Source: Novilysobacter antarcticus (lineage in GTDB: Bacteria > Pseudomonadota > Gammaproteobacteria > Xanthomonadales > Xanthomonadaceae). Taken from it: 64,000 bases of DNA. A program made the translations under genes and the position numbers. This document shows positions 53,722 through 62,852 of this stretch, piece by piece (within the stretch, counting starts at the first letter, position 1; each line of letters starts with the position of its first letter). The stretch covers positions 310,001 to 374,000 of the forward strand of contig NZ_JAIEUJ010000001.1 in NCBI RefSeq assembly GCF_019802285.1. Reading direction: 5' to 3'. The notes under the pieces were generated by a model. That model was not told the origin of the DNA. It saw only the letters and a program-made list of their open reading frames with translations, and ran no database searches.

Positions 53722-55931
53722 CGCCGGAGCTCCCGTTGCAGTGCGTCGAGATACGCGTCGCCGGCGTCACCCGCCGACGGCCGGTCGGTTGCTGCCGCCG
53801 GTGGTCGTGCGACCAGCGGCCACAAGGCGCTCCGCAAGCGTGCGCGGCACTCCCGACAATCCGGGTCACGTCGCACTTCGGCGATTGCCGCCGCCAGCTG
53901 CAAGGGGTCGGCGGCGTCCAGATCCTGCGAGTTGACCCAGCGTGCCAATTTCTCCAGATCAAGATCCGGATTCGTGGCACCCGGCGTCGGCGCCAGCGCG
54001 CGCCAGGTATCGACCGCGGTCGGATCGACCGCCGTTGCCTCGTGCAGCGGGTCGCGGCGACTGGCAATGCCGCTTCGGTCACCGCTCAGACGCCGGCCAA
54101 GATCGATTGGCGGCACCTGGCTGCCCACGCGTGGCAGGTAGATGCGCTCGGCTTCCTGCACCTGTTTGATGAGCGCCAATGCCCGATGCGCGTACGGCAA
54201 TGCACGGTCGGGCTGGCCCTGACGCAGCTTGAGTTCCGACTGCCACATCTCGTTGAGCGCGGATCGCAATAGTTCGCGCGTTGCCGGATCCAGCAGCGTT
54301 GCAGCCTCCGCATGGTCGTGGGTGTGGCCGAACTGTTCGAGCACGGCGGTTTCCTCGCCGAAGGTCGCCTGGCGCTGGATGCCCTCGGCGTGGTCGTGGC
54401 CGTTTCCGTCCTCCGTTGCCTGCTCATCGGTCCGCGCGGGTGTGGTTACCGGCGCCTCGGAGGCGACTTCGATCGGCAGGTCGGTCTGGTGGACGTCCTG
54501 GGCGTCGTTGGTGGGCAACAGGTGCGGCGTCCCCCCGGTTTCCTCGCCAAGAAACTGTCCGTAGCGCAGGCGAAGCAACCGCTGGTCCACCCCGATGCTG
54601 TCGGATCGCTGGAGATAGACATCCTCTGCCAGCCGTGGCTTTTCCTTCAGCAGCGCCTCGGCATCAATGATGATCTGACGCTGGCTGCGGAAGTAGGCAG
54701 GCATGACGCGCTTGACCTGGCCGTCCAGGTCGGCCGACTCGACCACGGGAGGGGTCGGCCAGCGCAGGATGAAACTGGGGCTGACAACAGTGTTGGGCGA
54801 GGGTGTCCGCCGGTCGCTGACGCTGAGCCGCGCGATCAGGTCCTCGCCGGCGACCATGCCCAAAGGAGCGAGTGCGATCTGGTGGGCATAGCGCATCTGC
54901 CCGGGGCTGCCTCGACCGTGCAAGGTGATCACCTGCTGCCGGGTGGTGATGTTTTCGCCACTGCCGACGGTCCGGGTAATGCTCAGTTCCGCGGTGGGAG
55001 ACAATCCGTAGTCATCGCTGGCTTCGAATTCGAGCGACCAGTGCCTCTGGCCTGACACTGCCATCGTCAGGGTTTGCAGCGGCTTCAGCACGCGCAACTC
55101 GGGTGGTTTGTCGAGGACCACATCGATCCGGTTCTCGCCCGCCTGTGCCGTCGGCAGCGGGTGCTCCAGCTGCAGGTGGTAGAGGGTAGGGCGATCAATG
55201 CGGCGGCGGCCGACCCAGGCATCCCCGTCGCGCTCCAGGGCGAGGCGCTCGCCGTCGTGGAAAACCAGTTCGACCTGCTCGGGCATTGGCGCGAAGTGCA
55301 ATGTCCATTGCAGGACGGAGCCTTCGGGCACCGTCGCTTCGAGCGTGTCGATGCTGCTTTCCGGGAGGCCGGTGTAGGAGGGCGGTTGGATGTCGATGCG
55401 AAGCGCGTTCAGTTGCGCGGGGCGGTCGGGGGTGGCGCGTTCCGGGCCGGCAATGCTGGCGGGTGAAGCTTTCTGCTGCGGCTCCGGATAAAACACGATC
55501 GCGCATGCGAGCGCGGCGGCGAGCGTGCCCAGGAGCAGCAGACGGCGGTGTCGCCAGGGCGCCCGCAGGTCGATCTGCGGGCCGTCCTGCACCCGTTGTC
55601 GCAATCGCTGCTGTTGCAAATACTCCAAGGGATTGGTTGAGGGGCGGTGCGAAAACAACAGGTCCGCGCTGTCGTCCATGTCGCGCCGCCGTGCGTTGAG
55701 CGTCCGCGCCAGCCAGCGGTCATCGAACGCGCGTCCCACCTGCCAGACATGCCAGACCGCAACGAGCGCGATCGCGACGAACACCAGGATCGACCAAGCC
55801 GCAGCATTGGCCCGCCAGGCCATGACGACTGCAACCAGCAGCCACGGCAGCGCCAACAGCGCGGCCTGGATGCGCGCGCGCCGGGCCGCAGCCTCGCGTG
55901 CGCGGCGCAGACGGGTGTCGGCCGTGCTCAT
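53718..55931 (-). CDS. DUF4175-like membrane protein, MoxR operon
   Basis: 737 residues. Three membrane helices near the N-terminus (about 25-42, 45-63 and 130-147) followed by a large soluble part. Beta-rich region about 190-370 (LRIDIQPPSYTGLPESS, WSLEFEASDDYGLSPTA), then a helical end. Two histidine-rich stretches, GHDHAEG (about 508) and HTHDHAEA (about 535), could bind metal. The ATG overlaps the BatA-like stop. A family link to DUF4175 is from layout and the Y-G-D-G-like beta segment, not proven. Confidence 0.6.
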   Translation of the reverse strand: MSTADTRLRRAREAAARRARIQAALLALPWLLVAVVMAWRANAAAWSILVFVAIALVAVWHVWQVGRAFDDRWLARTLNARRRDMDDSADLLFSHRPSTNPLEYLQQQRLRQRVQDGPQIDLRAPWRHRRLLLLGTLAAALACAIVFYPEPQQKASPASIAGPERATPDRPAQLNALRIDIQPPSYTGLPESSIDTLEATVPEGSVLQWTLHFAPMPEQVELVFHDGERLALERDGDAWVGRRRIDRPTLYHLQLEHPLPTAQAGENRIDVVLDKPPELRVLKPLQTLTMAVSGQRHWSLEFEASDDYGLSPTAELSITRTVGSGENITTRQQVITLHGRGSPGQMRYAHQIALAPLGMVAGEDLIARLSVSDRRTPSPNTVVSPSFILRWPTPPVVESADLDGQVKRVMPAYFRSQRQIIIDAEALLKEKPRLAEDVYLQRSDSIGVDQRLLRLRYGQFLGEETGGTPHLLPTNDAQDVHQTDLPIEVASEAPVTTPARTDEQATEDGNGHDHAEGIQRQATFGEETAVLEQFGHTHDHAEAATLLDPATRELLRSALNEMWQSELKLRQGQPDRALPYAHRALALIKQVQEAERIYLPRVGSQVPPIDLGRRLSGDRSGIASRRDPLHEATAVDPTAVDTWRALAPTPGATNPDLDLEKLARWVNSQDLDAADPLQLAAAIAEVRRDPDCRECRARLRSALWPLVARPPAAATDRPSAGDAGDAYLDALQRELRR

Positions 55932-57142
55932 GCGGTTGTCCTGCGACGTGGTCCATTGGCCATCCATCGCTCGACAAGGAACAGCAGCGCGACGAGCCCG
56001 GCCAGCAGCGGCGCGAGCGGCCGGGGCGCATCCGGAGTCGGCGTCGCGCCGACACGGGGCGCGTGGGCACTGGCATCCACATGGGTCGGCGGTGGGGGCG
56101 TTTCGGCAAACAGAGCCGCCAGCTGAGCAGGGAACGCGGGCTCCAGCAGGATGGGCATCTCAGCCGGAGTGAGCTTGTGCTCCAGGCGCATCAGACGGCC
56201 ACGTCCCAGACGGGTCCCGCGCGTGAGCGGGCCGGTAGCGTCGCGCCAAATGACCGGAGCACCCTCCACTTCCGGGGCGATGGTGCCGGCTGCTAGCAGC
56301 GCATTCCCGCCTGCGGCAACCCACCGGTGCACCGCGTCAGGCAACGGGCCGGGGACCAGCCAAGCCAGATGGCGCCCATCGAGGGGAGTGGATGCAACCG
56401 CGACGGCCACCGCTGGGTCGGGGTCGGAGCCATCCGCTGAGTCGCCGCCGCGCGAGACCTGCCACGCCGCACCGGCGGCCCGCACGTACTCGAGTCCTTC
56501 CGGGTGCTCAGGCGCGTAGCGGACCATCAGTGTGGGAATGGCCGGCTGAGCCTCATCCGTGTCCGACTCGATGGAAGTCGGTCCTGCCCCTGCCACGACG
56601 CGCCAGTGGACCTCGCGGCTGAGGACGGGGCGTTCCGCATCGGCGCCGGTGATCACCGGTGGCACCAGCACGGTCAGCGGCGTTCCGGCGGGCAGGGCTG
56701 AATCAAACTCGCGCAACAGGCTGGACAACGATGCCGTTTCCTGGCGCAGGAGCGCCGGCGCATCGGCACCGGTTTGCTCGATGGTCGGGAAACCCGGCGC
56801 AAGCCACTGCCACCGTGCGTCAGCCAGACCCCCGTCGGGGCGAAACGAAGCGACGTCGACACCGGGGGCCACCAGCACACGGGGCGTGCGGTCCGGACGT
56901 CCGAACAGCACCGGCTCGGCAATCAACAAGGCGATCACCACGAGCATCAGCAGGCGCAGCAGCAACAGGGGGATCTCATCGAGGCGGTGCTTGCGTCGGG
57001 GCTGCGGCTTTGCCTGCAACCAGCGCAGGGCGGCGAACACCACCACACGCTGTTCGCTGCGCCGGGCCAGGTGCACCAGCAGTGGCACCACAAGTGACGC
57101 CAACGCGGCCAGCCCCAGTGGCAGCATGACCGACAGCGTCAT
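55928..57142 (-). CDS. BatA-domain membrane protein
   Basis: 404 residues. The N-terminal double membrane segment with GLAALASLVVPLLVHLARR, FAALRWLQAKPQPRRKHRL and LLLLRLLMLVVIALLIAEP is the BatA (aerotolerance regulator) N-terminal domain. The rest is a soluble vWA-like region with one C-terminal helix (about 375-393). A usual partner of MoxR ATPases and DUF58 proteins. Overlaps DUF58 by four bases. Confidence 0.88.
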   Translation of the reverse strand: MTLSVMLPLGLAALASLVVPLLVHLARRSEQRVVVFAALRWLQAKPQPRRKHRLDEIPLLLLRLLMLVVIALLIAEPVLFGRPDRTPRVLVAPGVDVASFRPDGGLADARWQWLAPGFPTIEQTGADAPALLRQETASLSSLLREFDSALPAGTPLTVLVPPVITGADAERPVLSREVHWRVVAGAGPTSIESDTDEAQPAIPTLMVRYAPEHPEGLEYVRAAGAAWQVSRGGDSADGSDPDPAVAVAVASTPLDGRHLAWLVPGPLPDAVHRWVAAGGNALLAAGTIAPEVEGAPVIWRDATGPLTRGTRLGRGRLMRLEHKLTPAEMPILLEPAFPAQLAALFAETPPPPTHVDASAHAPRVGATPTPDAPRPLAPLLAGLVALLFLVERWMANGPRRRTTA

Positions 57143-58044
57143 GCCACGGGGCCCGCGGTGAACAGACGCCGAAGCGGCAAGTCGAGTGGTTCGTCGAGCA
57201 CGTACTCGACATGGCGGATACCGCTGGCGGCGAGGCGTTTGGCCAGGTCGGAACGCGCGGCGGTGAAGCGGGCGATGAAGCCATCGCGCACGGCAGCACC
57301 GTCGGCGATCAGTTCTTCACCGCTTTCCGGATCGCGGAAAAGATGGCCGCCGTGGAACGGGAAGTCACGCTCCTCGGTGGTGAGGATCTGCAGGTTCAGT
57401 ACTTCGCGTCGGGCCGCGGCAAGGCGCTCAGCCAGGCGCACGACCTCTTCGTCAAAGGTGTCGCCCAGGAACACGACCACGCTGCGTGCGCGCACGTGTT
57501 CCCATACCGGCCGCAGTCGCGCCTCGTCCGGCCAGGTGCCGGCTGCAGCCAGCGTGTGGAGCTCCAGCAGGCAGCGATCGCGGTGGCGCGCGCCGGTGCC
57601 GAGAGGGGAAATCCGCAACCCGGCGCCACCGATCATGGCCAGGCCGAAGCGGTCGCCCTGGCGGATTGCGACCTCGATCAGGCACGCGGCCAGCGTGCGC
57701 GCCGCGTCGAGGCGCGACCAGCCCGGGCGCGCAGCATCCTCCTGCGACATCGAGGCGCTGGTGTCGATGAGAATCCACAGCTCGAGCGGGCTGTCACGCT
57801 CGGACTCGCGAACAAAGAAGCGGTCTGAGCGGGCATAGAGCTTCCAGTCGACCTGGCGCAGTTCGTCACCGGGTTCGTACGCCCGGTACTGGGAGAACTC
57901 CAACCCTGCCCCACGGTTCTGGCTCTGATGGAGCCCGAAGCCCTGTGCACCTGCTGCCTGGCGCGCTGAGAGCTGGATGCCTTTCAGGCGCGCCCGCAAT
58001 TGCGGTGGAATCAGGTCGGGCACGGCGGCAGGTGACTGGGCCAC
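57139..58044 (-). CDS. DUF58 (vWA-like) protein
   Basis: 301 residues. GRGxEF-type region as SQNRGAGLEFSQYRAYEPGD, then ELRQVDWKLYARSD and the vWA MIDAS core ILIDTSASMS. DUF58 proteins are substrate-binding partners of MoxR ATPases. GTG start (58044), 11 bases after the moxR stop. Confidence 0.92.
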   Translation of the reverse strand: MAQSPAAVPDLIPPQLRARLKGIQLSARQAAGAQGFGLHQSQNRGAGLEFSQYRAYEPGDELRQVDWKLYARSDRFFVRESERDSPLELWILIDTSASMSQEDAARPGWSRLDAARTLAACLIEVAIRQGDRFGLAMIGGAGLRISPLGTGARHRDRCLLELHTLAAAGTWPDEARLRPVWEHVRARSVVVFLGDTFDEEVVRLAERLAAARREVLNLQILTTEERDFPFHGGHLFRDPESGEELIADGAAVRDGFIARFTAARSDLAKRLAASGIRHVEYVLDEPLDLPLRRLFTAGPVA

Positions 58045-58055
58045 GGGGTCGCGAC

Positions 58056-59054
58056 TCAGCGCGGCGACAGCGGTACGGCTCTCAACAGGGCGGCGATGAC
58101 GTCATCGGTGCTTTTCTGTTCGGCCTCGGCAGTGAATGACAACATCAGGCGATGGCGCAGGACCGGCGCGGCCAGCGCAAGCACGTCCTCACGGGTGGCG
58201 GCCAGCCGCCCATGCAGCAAGGCGCGGGCCTTGGACGCAAGCACCAGCGATTGTCCGGCGCGTGGGCCCGCACCCCATTTCACCCACGCGCGTACTTCGG
58301 CCGGAGCACCGTCATCGGGGCGGGTGGCGCGAACCAGGCGGATGATCCAATCGAGCAGTTCGTCACCCAGATGGACCTCGCGAACCCGGGCCTGCAATGC
58401 CAGGATCGCATCGCCGCCCATCACCCGAGGCACCTCTGCCAGGTGCGTGCCGGTGGTCTGGATGAGGATGTCGCGCTCCTCCGACTCGGTGGGGTAGGCG
58501 ACCCGCACGTGCAGCAGGAAGCGATCAAGCTGGGCCTCCGGCAGCGGATAGGTCCCGGATTGTTCGATCGGGTTCTGGGTCGCGAGCACGAAGAACGGTG
58601 AAGGCAACGCATGGGTGACGCCCGCATAGGTAACGGTCCGTTCCTGCATCGCCTCCAGCAGCGCAGCCTGGGTTTTGGGCGGCGTGCGGTTGAGTTCGTC
58701 GGCCAGTAGCAGGCTGGTGAAGACGGGTCCGCGCTGGAACTTGAAGCTGCGATGGCCGGTGCCGTGGTCCTCCTCGAGGATCTCGGTGCCAATGATGTCG
58801 CTGGGCATCAGGTCCGGGGTGAACTGGATGCGGCGGAAGGGCAGGTCGAGCGCCTGTCCCAGCGAACGCACCAACAGCGTCTTGCCCAGCCCGGGCACGC
58901 CCTCGAGCAGGCAGTGGCCACTGGCGAGTAATCCGATCAGCAATTGTTCGACCACCTCATCCTGTCCCACGATCGCCTTGGCGATGGCGTCGCGCAGGGT
59001 GTCCAGCTGTGCCAGCTCGGACTGGATGTCGTTTTCGGATGGGGCGCTGTTCAT
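58056..59054 (-). CDS. MoxR-family AAA+ ATPase
   Basis: 332 residues. Walker A GVPGLGKTLLVRSL, Walker B LLADELNRTPPKTQAALLEAM, sensor 1 ATQNPIEQSGTYPLPEAQ, then a lid domain. MoxR ATPases act with vWA proteins to mature enzymes or insert metal cofactors. Starts 15 bases after the DUF4159 gene. Confidence 0.95.
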   Translation of the reverse strand: MNSAPSENDIQSELAQLDTLRDAIAKAIVGQDEVVEQLLIGLLASGHCLLEGVPGLGKTLLVRSLGQALDLPFRRIQFTPDLMPSDIIGTEILEEDHGTGHRSFKFQRGPVFTSLLLADELNRTPPKTQAALLEAMQERTVTYAGVTHALPSPFFVLATQNPIEQSGTYPLPEAQLDRFLLHVRVAYPTESEERDILIQTTGTHLAEVPRVMGGDAILALQARVREVHLGDELLDWIIRLVRATRPDDGAPAEVRAWVKWGAGPRAGQSLVLASKARALLHGRLAATREDVLALAAPVLRHRLMLSFTAEAEQKSTDDVIAALLRAVPLSPR

Positions 59055-59069
59055 GGGGATCCTGTGGGT

Positions 59070-59792
59070 TCAGGCGGTCAATGCGTAGACCACGATATTG
59101 ACCGCAAGCCGCGTGTTGTCTTCCGCCAGAAAACGCTTGTTGCGCCAGTCGTAGTCCCACTCGCAGCCGTAGTCCTTGTTGCTGTAAAGCACACCGAGGC
59201 GGCCGTTGATCTCAATGCCCTTGAGATAGTCGTGGACCAGGTCGTCGCCCCATCCGTTGAGCTCGAACGTCGTGGCCGGCGGGCCGTCCTTGAACATGAA
59301 GAAACTGCGGTAGAGCGCGTGGTTGTTCGGCAGCTTCTTCATCGCGGTCTTGCCGAAGATCGACGCCATCTGCCCTTCGAATGACCTGGCGAACAGGCCG
59401 TCGATGTCGTGGTTGCAGTCATCGACGAACACGAACCCGCCGTTGCGCACGTAGTGCTCGAAGTTGCGGCGTTCGGCCGGATTGAACTCGACCAGCTTGT
59501 GCCCGGCGAGGTAGCAGAACGGAGCCATCAGCATTTTCGGGTCGGCCAGATCGAGCACGTGTTCCTTCGGGTCGACCCGAAGGCTGGTGTAGTCGATCAG
59601 CGAGGTCAGCACGTTGGCCGGCATCCGCTCGTCCACGTCCCAGTCACCGGATTCGTAGCGCAGGCGCGTGAACCAGAAGTCGTAATTTGTGCTCTGCGCG
59701 CGGGTGGCGAACGGAAGCGGACCGAGCAGGGCGCCAGCCGCGGCCGCCCCGAACAGGCGCAGGAACTTCCTGCGCTCAGCGACGCTGCTCAT
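59070..59792 (-). CDS. DUF4159 protein with Tat signal
   Basis: 240 residues. Twin-arginine signal AERRKFLRLFGAAAAGALLG with an AxA-like end (TRA-Q). The DUF4159 domain contains FWFTRLRYESGDWDV, RNGGFVFVDDCNHDIDGLFA and the conserved WGDDLVHDYLKGIEINGRLG with a C-terminal tyrosine- and tryptophan-rich strand. It is a known component of MoxR-DUF58-BatA loci, often fused to BatA; here it stands alone. Function unknown. Confidence 0.88.
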   Translation of the reverse strand: MSSVAERRKFLRLFGAAAAGALLGPLPFATRAQSTNYDFWFTRLRYESGDWDVDERMPANVLTSLIDYTSLRVDPKEHVLDLADPKMLMAPFCYLAGHKLVEFNPAERRNFEHYVRNGGFVFVDDCNHDIDGLFARSFEGQMASIFGKTAMKKLPNNHALYRSFFMFKDGPPATTFELNGWGDDLVHDYLKGIEINGRLGVLYSNKDYGCEWDYDWRNKRFLAEDNTRLAVNIVVYALTA

Positions 59793-59829
59793 CCCGCGAT
59801 CACAAACGGCCACGCACCGCGAGCACCGC

Positions 59830-61164
59830 CTAGACCGCGTCCGACAGCGAGGTGAAGGTGAAATCGCGCAGCTTCATCGGCGGGATCATCATCACCATGT
59901 CCGACTCATCCCCGGCTACGCGGACCGGTCGGCCAAGCTCGTCGATGTTGTTGAGCATGATCACCGGCGACTCGTTGAAGCGGAAGTTCTTGACCGGGTA
60001 TTTGATCTCCCCGTTCTCGATATAGAACGTTCCGTCGCGGGTCAGCCCGGTCAACAGCACGGTCTGCGGATCGACCATGCGGATGTACCAGGTCCGGGTG
60101 ACCAGAATGCCGCGCTGCGTTTCCCGCACCAGATCGCCGGTCGATTTGGTCCCACCGGCCACAAGCAGGTTGCCGGGCCGGCCGACCGCACGCTTGCCTT
60201 GCTGCTGGGCCCAGAACCGCGAGTACTGCAGGTTGGCGATCTTGCCATCCTTGACCAGGGCCATCTTCTCGCGCGGCAGGCCCTCGTCGTCCCAGGGCAG
60301 GACCGCCGCTTCGGGATGCCACGGATCGGCGCTGATATTCACACGGGGGTCGTACACCTGTTCGCCAAGCTTGTTGCCGCCGCCCTTCTTGGACAGGAAG
60401 CTGCGGCCCTCGTCGGCCTGGCGTGCATCGAAGAAGCGCATCATGAACGACACCAGGCCGGCGGCAGCGGCCGGTTCCAGGATCACCGTGTACTTGCCCG
60501 GCTCCAACGCCTTGGCGCCGGCGGAGCTGCGCGCCTTGCGGATCGCGGTCTGGATGTCGTTGCCAACGTTGAAGTCGCTCACGTCGGCCAGGTTGCGTCC
60601 GACCCAGCCCGAACCGGTGCCGTCCTCGGTACGCACGGTGCAGGTGTAATCCATCGCGGCGGACTTCTGGTACGCGAAATTACCATTGCTGTTGGCGATC
60701 GCGGAGAAGCGCTGTCCGTCGTCGAGGAAGCCGGCGGCAACCAGATTCTCCGCCTTGCTTGGCGCGATCGAGTCAGCCGCGACCTTGGCCCGGTACTCGG
60801 GAGTGATCGCAGCGGTAGCAGCGTTGAAGGTCGGGCTGGGCGTGTAGTTCTGCTTGCTGACAGCGGGCACAAACTCGGGGTTCTCCGGTGCCAGCTTGGC
60901 CAGCTCCTCCGCGCGCTGCACGACCCGCTGCAGCGCCGCGTCATCAAACTCGTTGATCGTCGCGGTGCCGACCCGCTTGCCGAACGCCACCTGCACCCCG
61001 AGCTCGGTGTTGCTGACCACGCCGCTGGTGGAGATATTGTTCAGCGCGAAGCGGACGTTGCCGTCGATCGCGCCGGTCAGCGTCGCCGTGCACTCGTCGG
61101 CCGTCGACAAGGCGATAACCTTGTCGAGGATCGCCTTGGCTTCCTGTTCGGTGAACATACCCAT
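59830..61164 (-). CDS. TldE/PmbA-like protein (metalloprotease partner)
   Basis: 444 residues of the TldD/PmbA family without the HExxxH motif, so TldE-type, the non-catalytic half of the TldD-TldE heterodimer. The C-terminal region with GNLLVAGGTKSTGDLVRETQ and VKNFRFNESPVIMLNNIDEL is characteristic. ATG 61164 (MGMFTEQEAKAIL) has AGGAG eight bases upstream; there is no signal peptide, unlike the next gene. Follows the TldD-like gene after 34 bases. Confidence 0.85.
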   Translation of the reverse strand: MGMFTEQEAKAILDKVIALSTADECTATLTGAIDGNVRFALNNISTSGVVSNTELGVQVAFGKRVGTATINEFDDAALQRVVQRAEELAKLAPENPEFVPAVSKQNYTPSPTFNAATAAITPEYRAKVAADSIAPSKAENLVAAGFLDDGQRFSAIANSNGNFAYQKSAAMDYTCTVRTEDGTGSGWVGRNLADVSDFNVGNDIQTAIRKARSSAGAKALEPGKYTVILEPAAAAGLVSFMMRFFDARQADEGRSFLSKKGGGNKLGEQVYDPRVNISADPWHPEAAVLPWDDEGLPREKMALVKDGKIANLQYSRFWAQQQGKRAVGRPGNLLVAGGTKSTGDLVRETQRGILVTRTWYIRMVDPQTVLLTGLTRDGTFYIENGEIKYPVKNFRFNESPVIMLNNIDELGRPVRVAGDESDMVMMIPPMKLRDFTFTSLSDAV

Positions 61165-61198
61165 CTGTGCAACTCCTGATTGGTGCGTGCCTGGCCGG

Positions 61199-62836
61199 TC
61201 AGCCGAGGTTGCGTGCTGTGTTGATGACGTTGATGCCGTCGAAGCGGGTGGTGCTGGATCCGTGTGAGACCGCGGAAACCTGTGACGGCTGGCCCTTGCC
61301 GTCGAAGAACGATCCGCCAAGGCGGTAGTCGCGCTGATCGCATATGGCCGAGCAGGCGTTCCAGAATTCCGGGGTGCGGATCTGGTACGCGACGTCCTCG
61401 ATCATGTTGGTGACCTCGCCGTTCTTGATCTCGTAGAACAGCTGACCGCCAAACTGGGCGTTATAGCGCTGCTGGTCGATCGAGTAGGAACCACGGCCAA
61501 AAATGTAGATGCCGTCGTCGATGTCCTTGACCATCTGCGCCGGCGACAGCGCCGACTTGCCGGCCGCCAGCGAGACGTTGGGCATGCGCTGGAACTGCAC
61601 GCTCGACCACGAGTCCGCATACGAACAGCCCTGGGAGTGCGCTTCGTCGATGATGTGGGCCTGGTCGCGGGTGGCCTGGTAATTCACCAGTACGCCGTCC
61701 TCGACCAGGTTCCAGCGCTTGGCCGCCACGCCCTCGTCATCGAAGCCGATTGCGCCCAGCGAGTGCGGCTGGGTCCGGTCGGCGATGAACGTCACCTTGT
61801 CGCTGCCGTAGCGGTAATCACCCGAGCGCCACTTGTCGAGCGTGGCGAAGCTGGTGCCGGCGTAGTTGGCCTCGTAGCCGAGCACGCGGTCCAGCTCGAG
61901 CGGATGACCGACCGATTCATGGATGGTGAGGAACAGGTTGCTGGGGTCGAGGACCAGGTCGTATTTGCCGGGTTTCATCGACGGCGCCTTGAGCTTCGCC
62001 CTGGCGTCGCGCGCCGCAGCAGCGGCATCGGCGACGATGTCGTAGGAGTCCGAGTACATCACCACGCCGCCGGGCAACTCGAAGCGGTGCTGCGGTTTCG
62101 GGTCGAGGAACTCGTACCCCATCCCCATCGGCGATGACAGGCCGTCGCGGCTGCGGAACTTGCCGCTGGCCTTGTCGATCGCGGTGACGGTGAACGGGGT
62201 CCAGATGCGATGGATGTCCTGGTCGATATAGGACCCATCGGTGGAAGCAAAGTACTTCTGCTCGTTGACCTGGAACATCCGCGACGCGACAAAGCTGGCT
62301 CCGGCGGCGGTCGCCGCGGCATTGGCCGACATAAGCAGCTCGATCTTGTCCTTGATCGGCACTTCCATCGCGTTGCGCTGGATGGGCGTCGCCCAGGTCA
62401 CCTCGCCGACGCCGCGGGCCGGGGCCAGTTGGACGGGTTCGGTGATCGTCCCGGAATTGGCCTTCGCAATCGCGAGCGCCTGCCGCGTCGCCTCGGCTAC
62501 CGCATCGTCGCCGAGCTGGTTGGTGGCGGCAAACCCCCAGGCGCCGTTGGCCAGCACGCGGACACCGACACCCGTTGATTCGGTATTGACGACGTTTTCG
62601 ACCTTGTCTTCCCGGGTGGTGATGAACTGGCGCAGGTAGCGTCCGATGCGCACGTCGCAATAAGTCGCACCACCGGCTCTGGCGGTATCGAGCGCGGTAT
62701 CGGCCAGACGCTTCTTCAAGACGGCATCGATGCGGGTGATCAGCTCCTCCGCGGCGATCGCGCGGCCGAATGCGGGCAACAACAGCAGCCCAATCCCTGC
62801 GCTGGAGGCCTTGAGGAAATCGCGGCGGTCCATCAT
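61199..62836 (-). CDS. TldD-like metalloprotease with Tat signal
   Basis: 545 residues. Twin-arginine signal DRRDFLKASSAGIGLLLLP with cleavage near RAIAA-EE. The zinc motif is HESVGH (HExxxH) at 306-311. The C-terminal portion has a probable third ligand in ACSAICDQRDY, then GGSFFDGKGQPSQVS. TldD in E. coli is a cytoplasmic zinc protease that, with TldE, trims peptides such as microcin B17 precursor and CcdA. A version with an export signal is unusual. A paralog is directly upstream. Confidence 0.88.
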   Translation of the reverse strand: MMDRRDFLKASSAGIGLLLLPAFGRAIAAEELITRIDAVLKKRLADTALDTARAGGATYCDVRIGRYLRQFITTREDKVENVVNTESTGVGVRVLANGAWGFAATNQLGDDAVAEATRQALAIAKANSGTITEPVQLAPARGVGEVTWATPIQRNAMEVPIKDKIELLMSANAAATAAGASFVASRMFQVNEQKYFASTDGSYIDQDIHRIWTPFTVTAIDKASGKFRSRDGLSSPMGMGYEFLDPKPQHRFELPGGVVMYSDSYDIVADAAAAARDARAKLKAPSMKPGKYDLVLDPSNLFLTIHESVGHPLELDRVLGYEANYAGTSFATLDKWRSGDYRYGSDKVTFIADRTQPHSLGAIGFDDEGVAAKRWNLVEDGVLVNYQATRDQAHIIDEAHSQGCSYADSWSSVQFQRMPNVSLAAGKSALSPAQMVKDIDDGIYIFGRGSYSIDQQRYNAQFGGQLFYEIKNGEVTNMIEDVAYQIRTPEFWNACSAICDQRDYRLGGSFFDGKGQPSQVSAVSHGSSTTRFDGINVINTARNLG

Positions 62837-62852
62837 CTCCCGTGTCCTGCCA

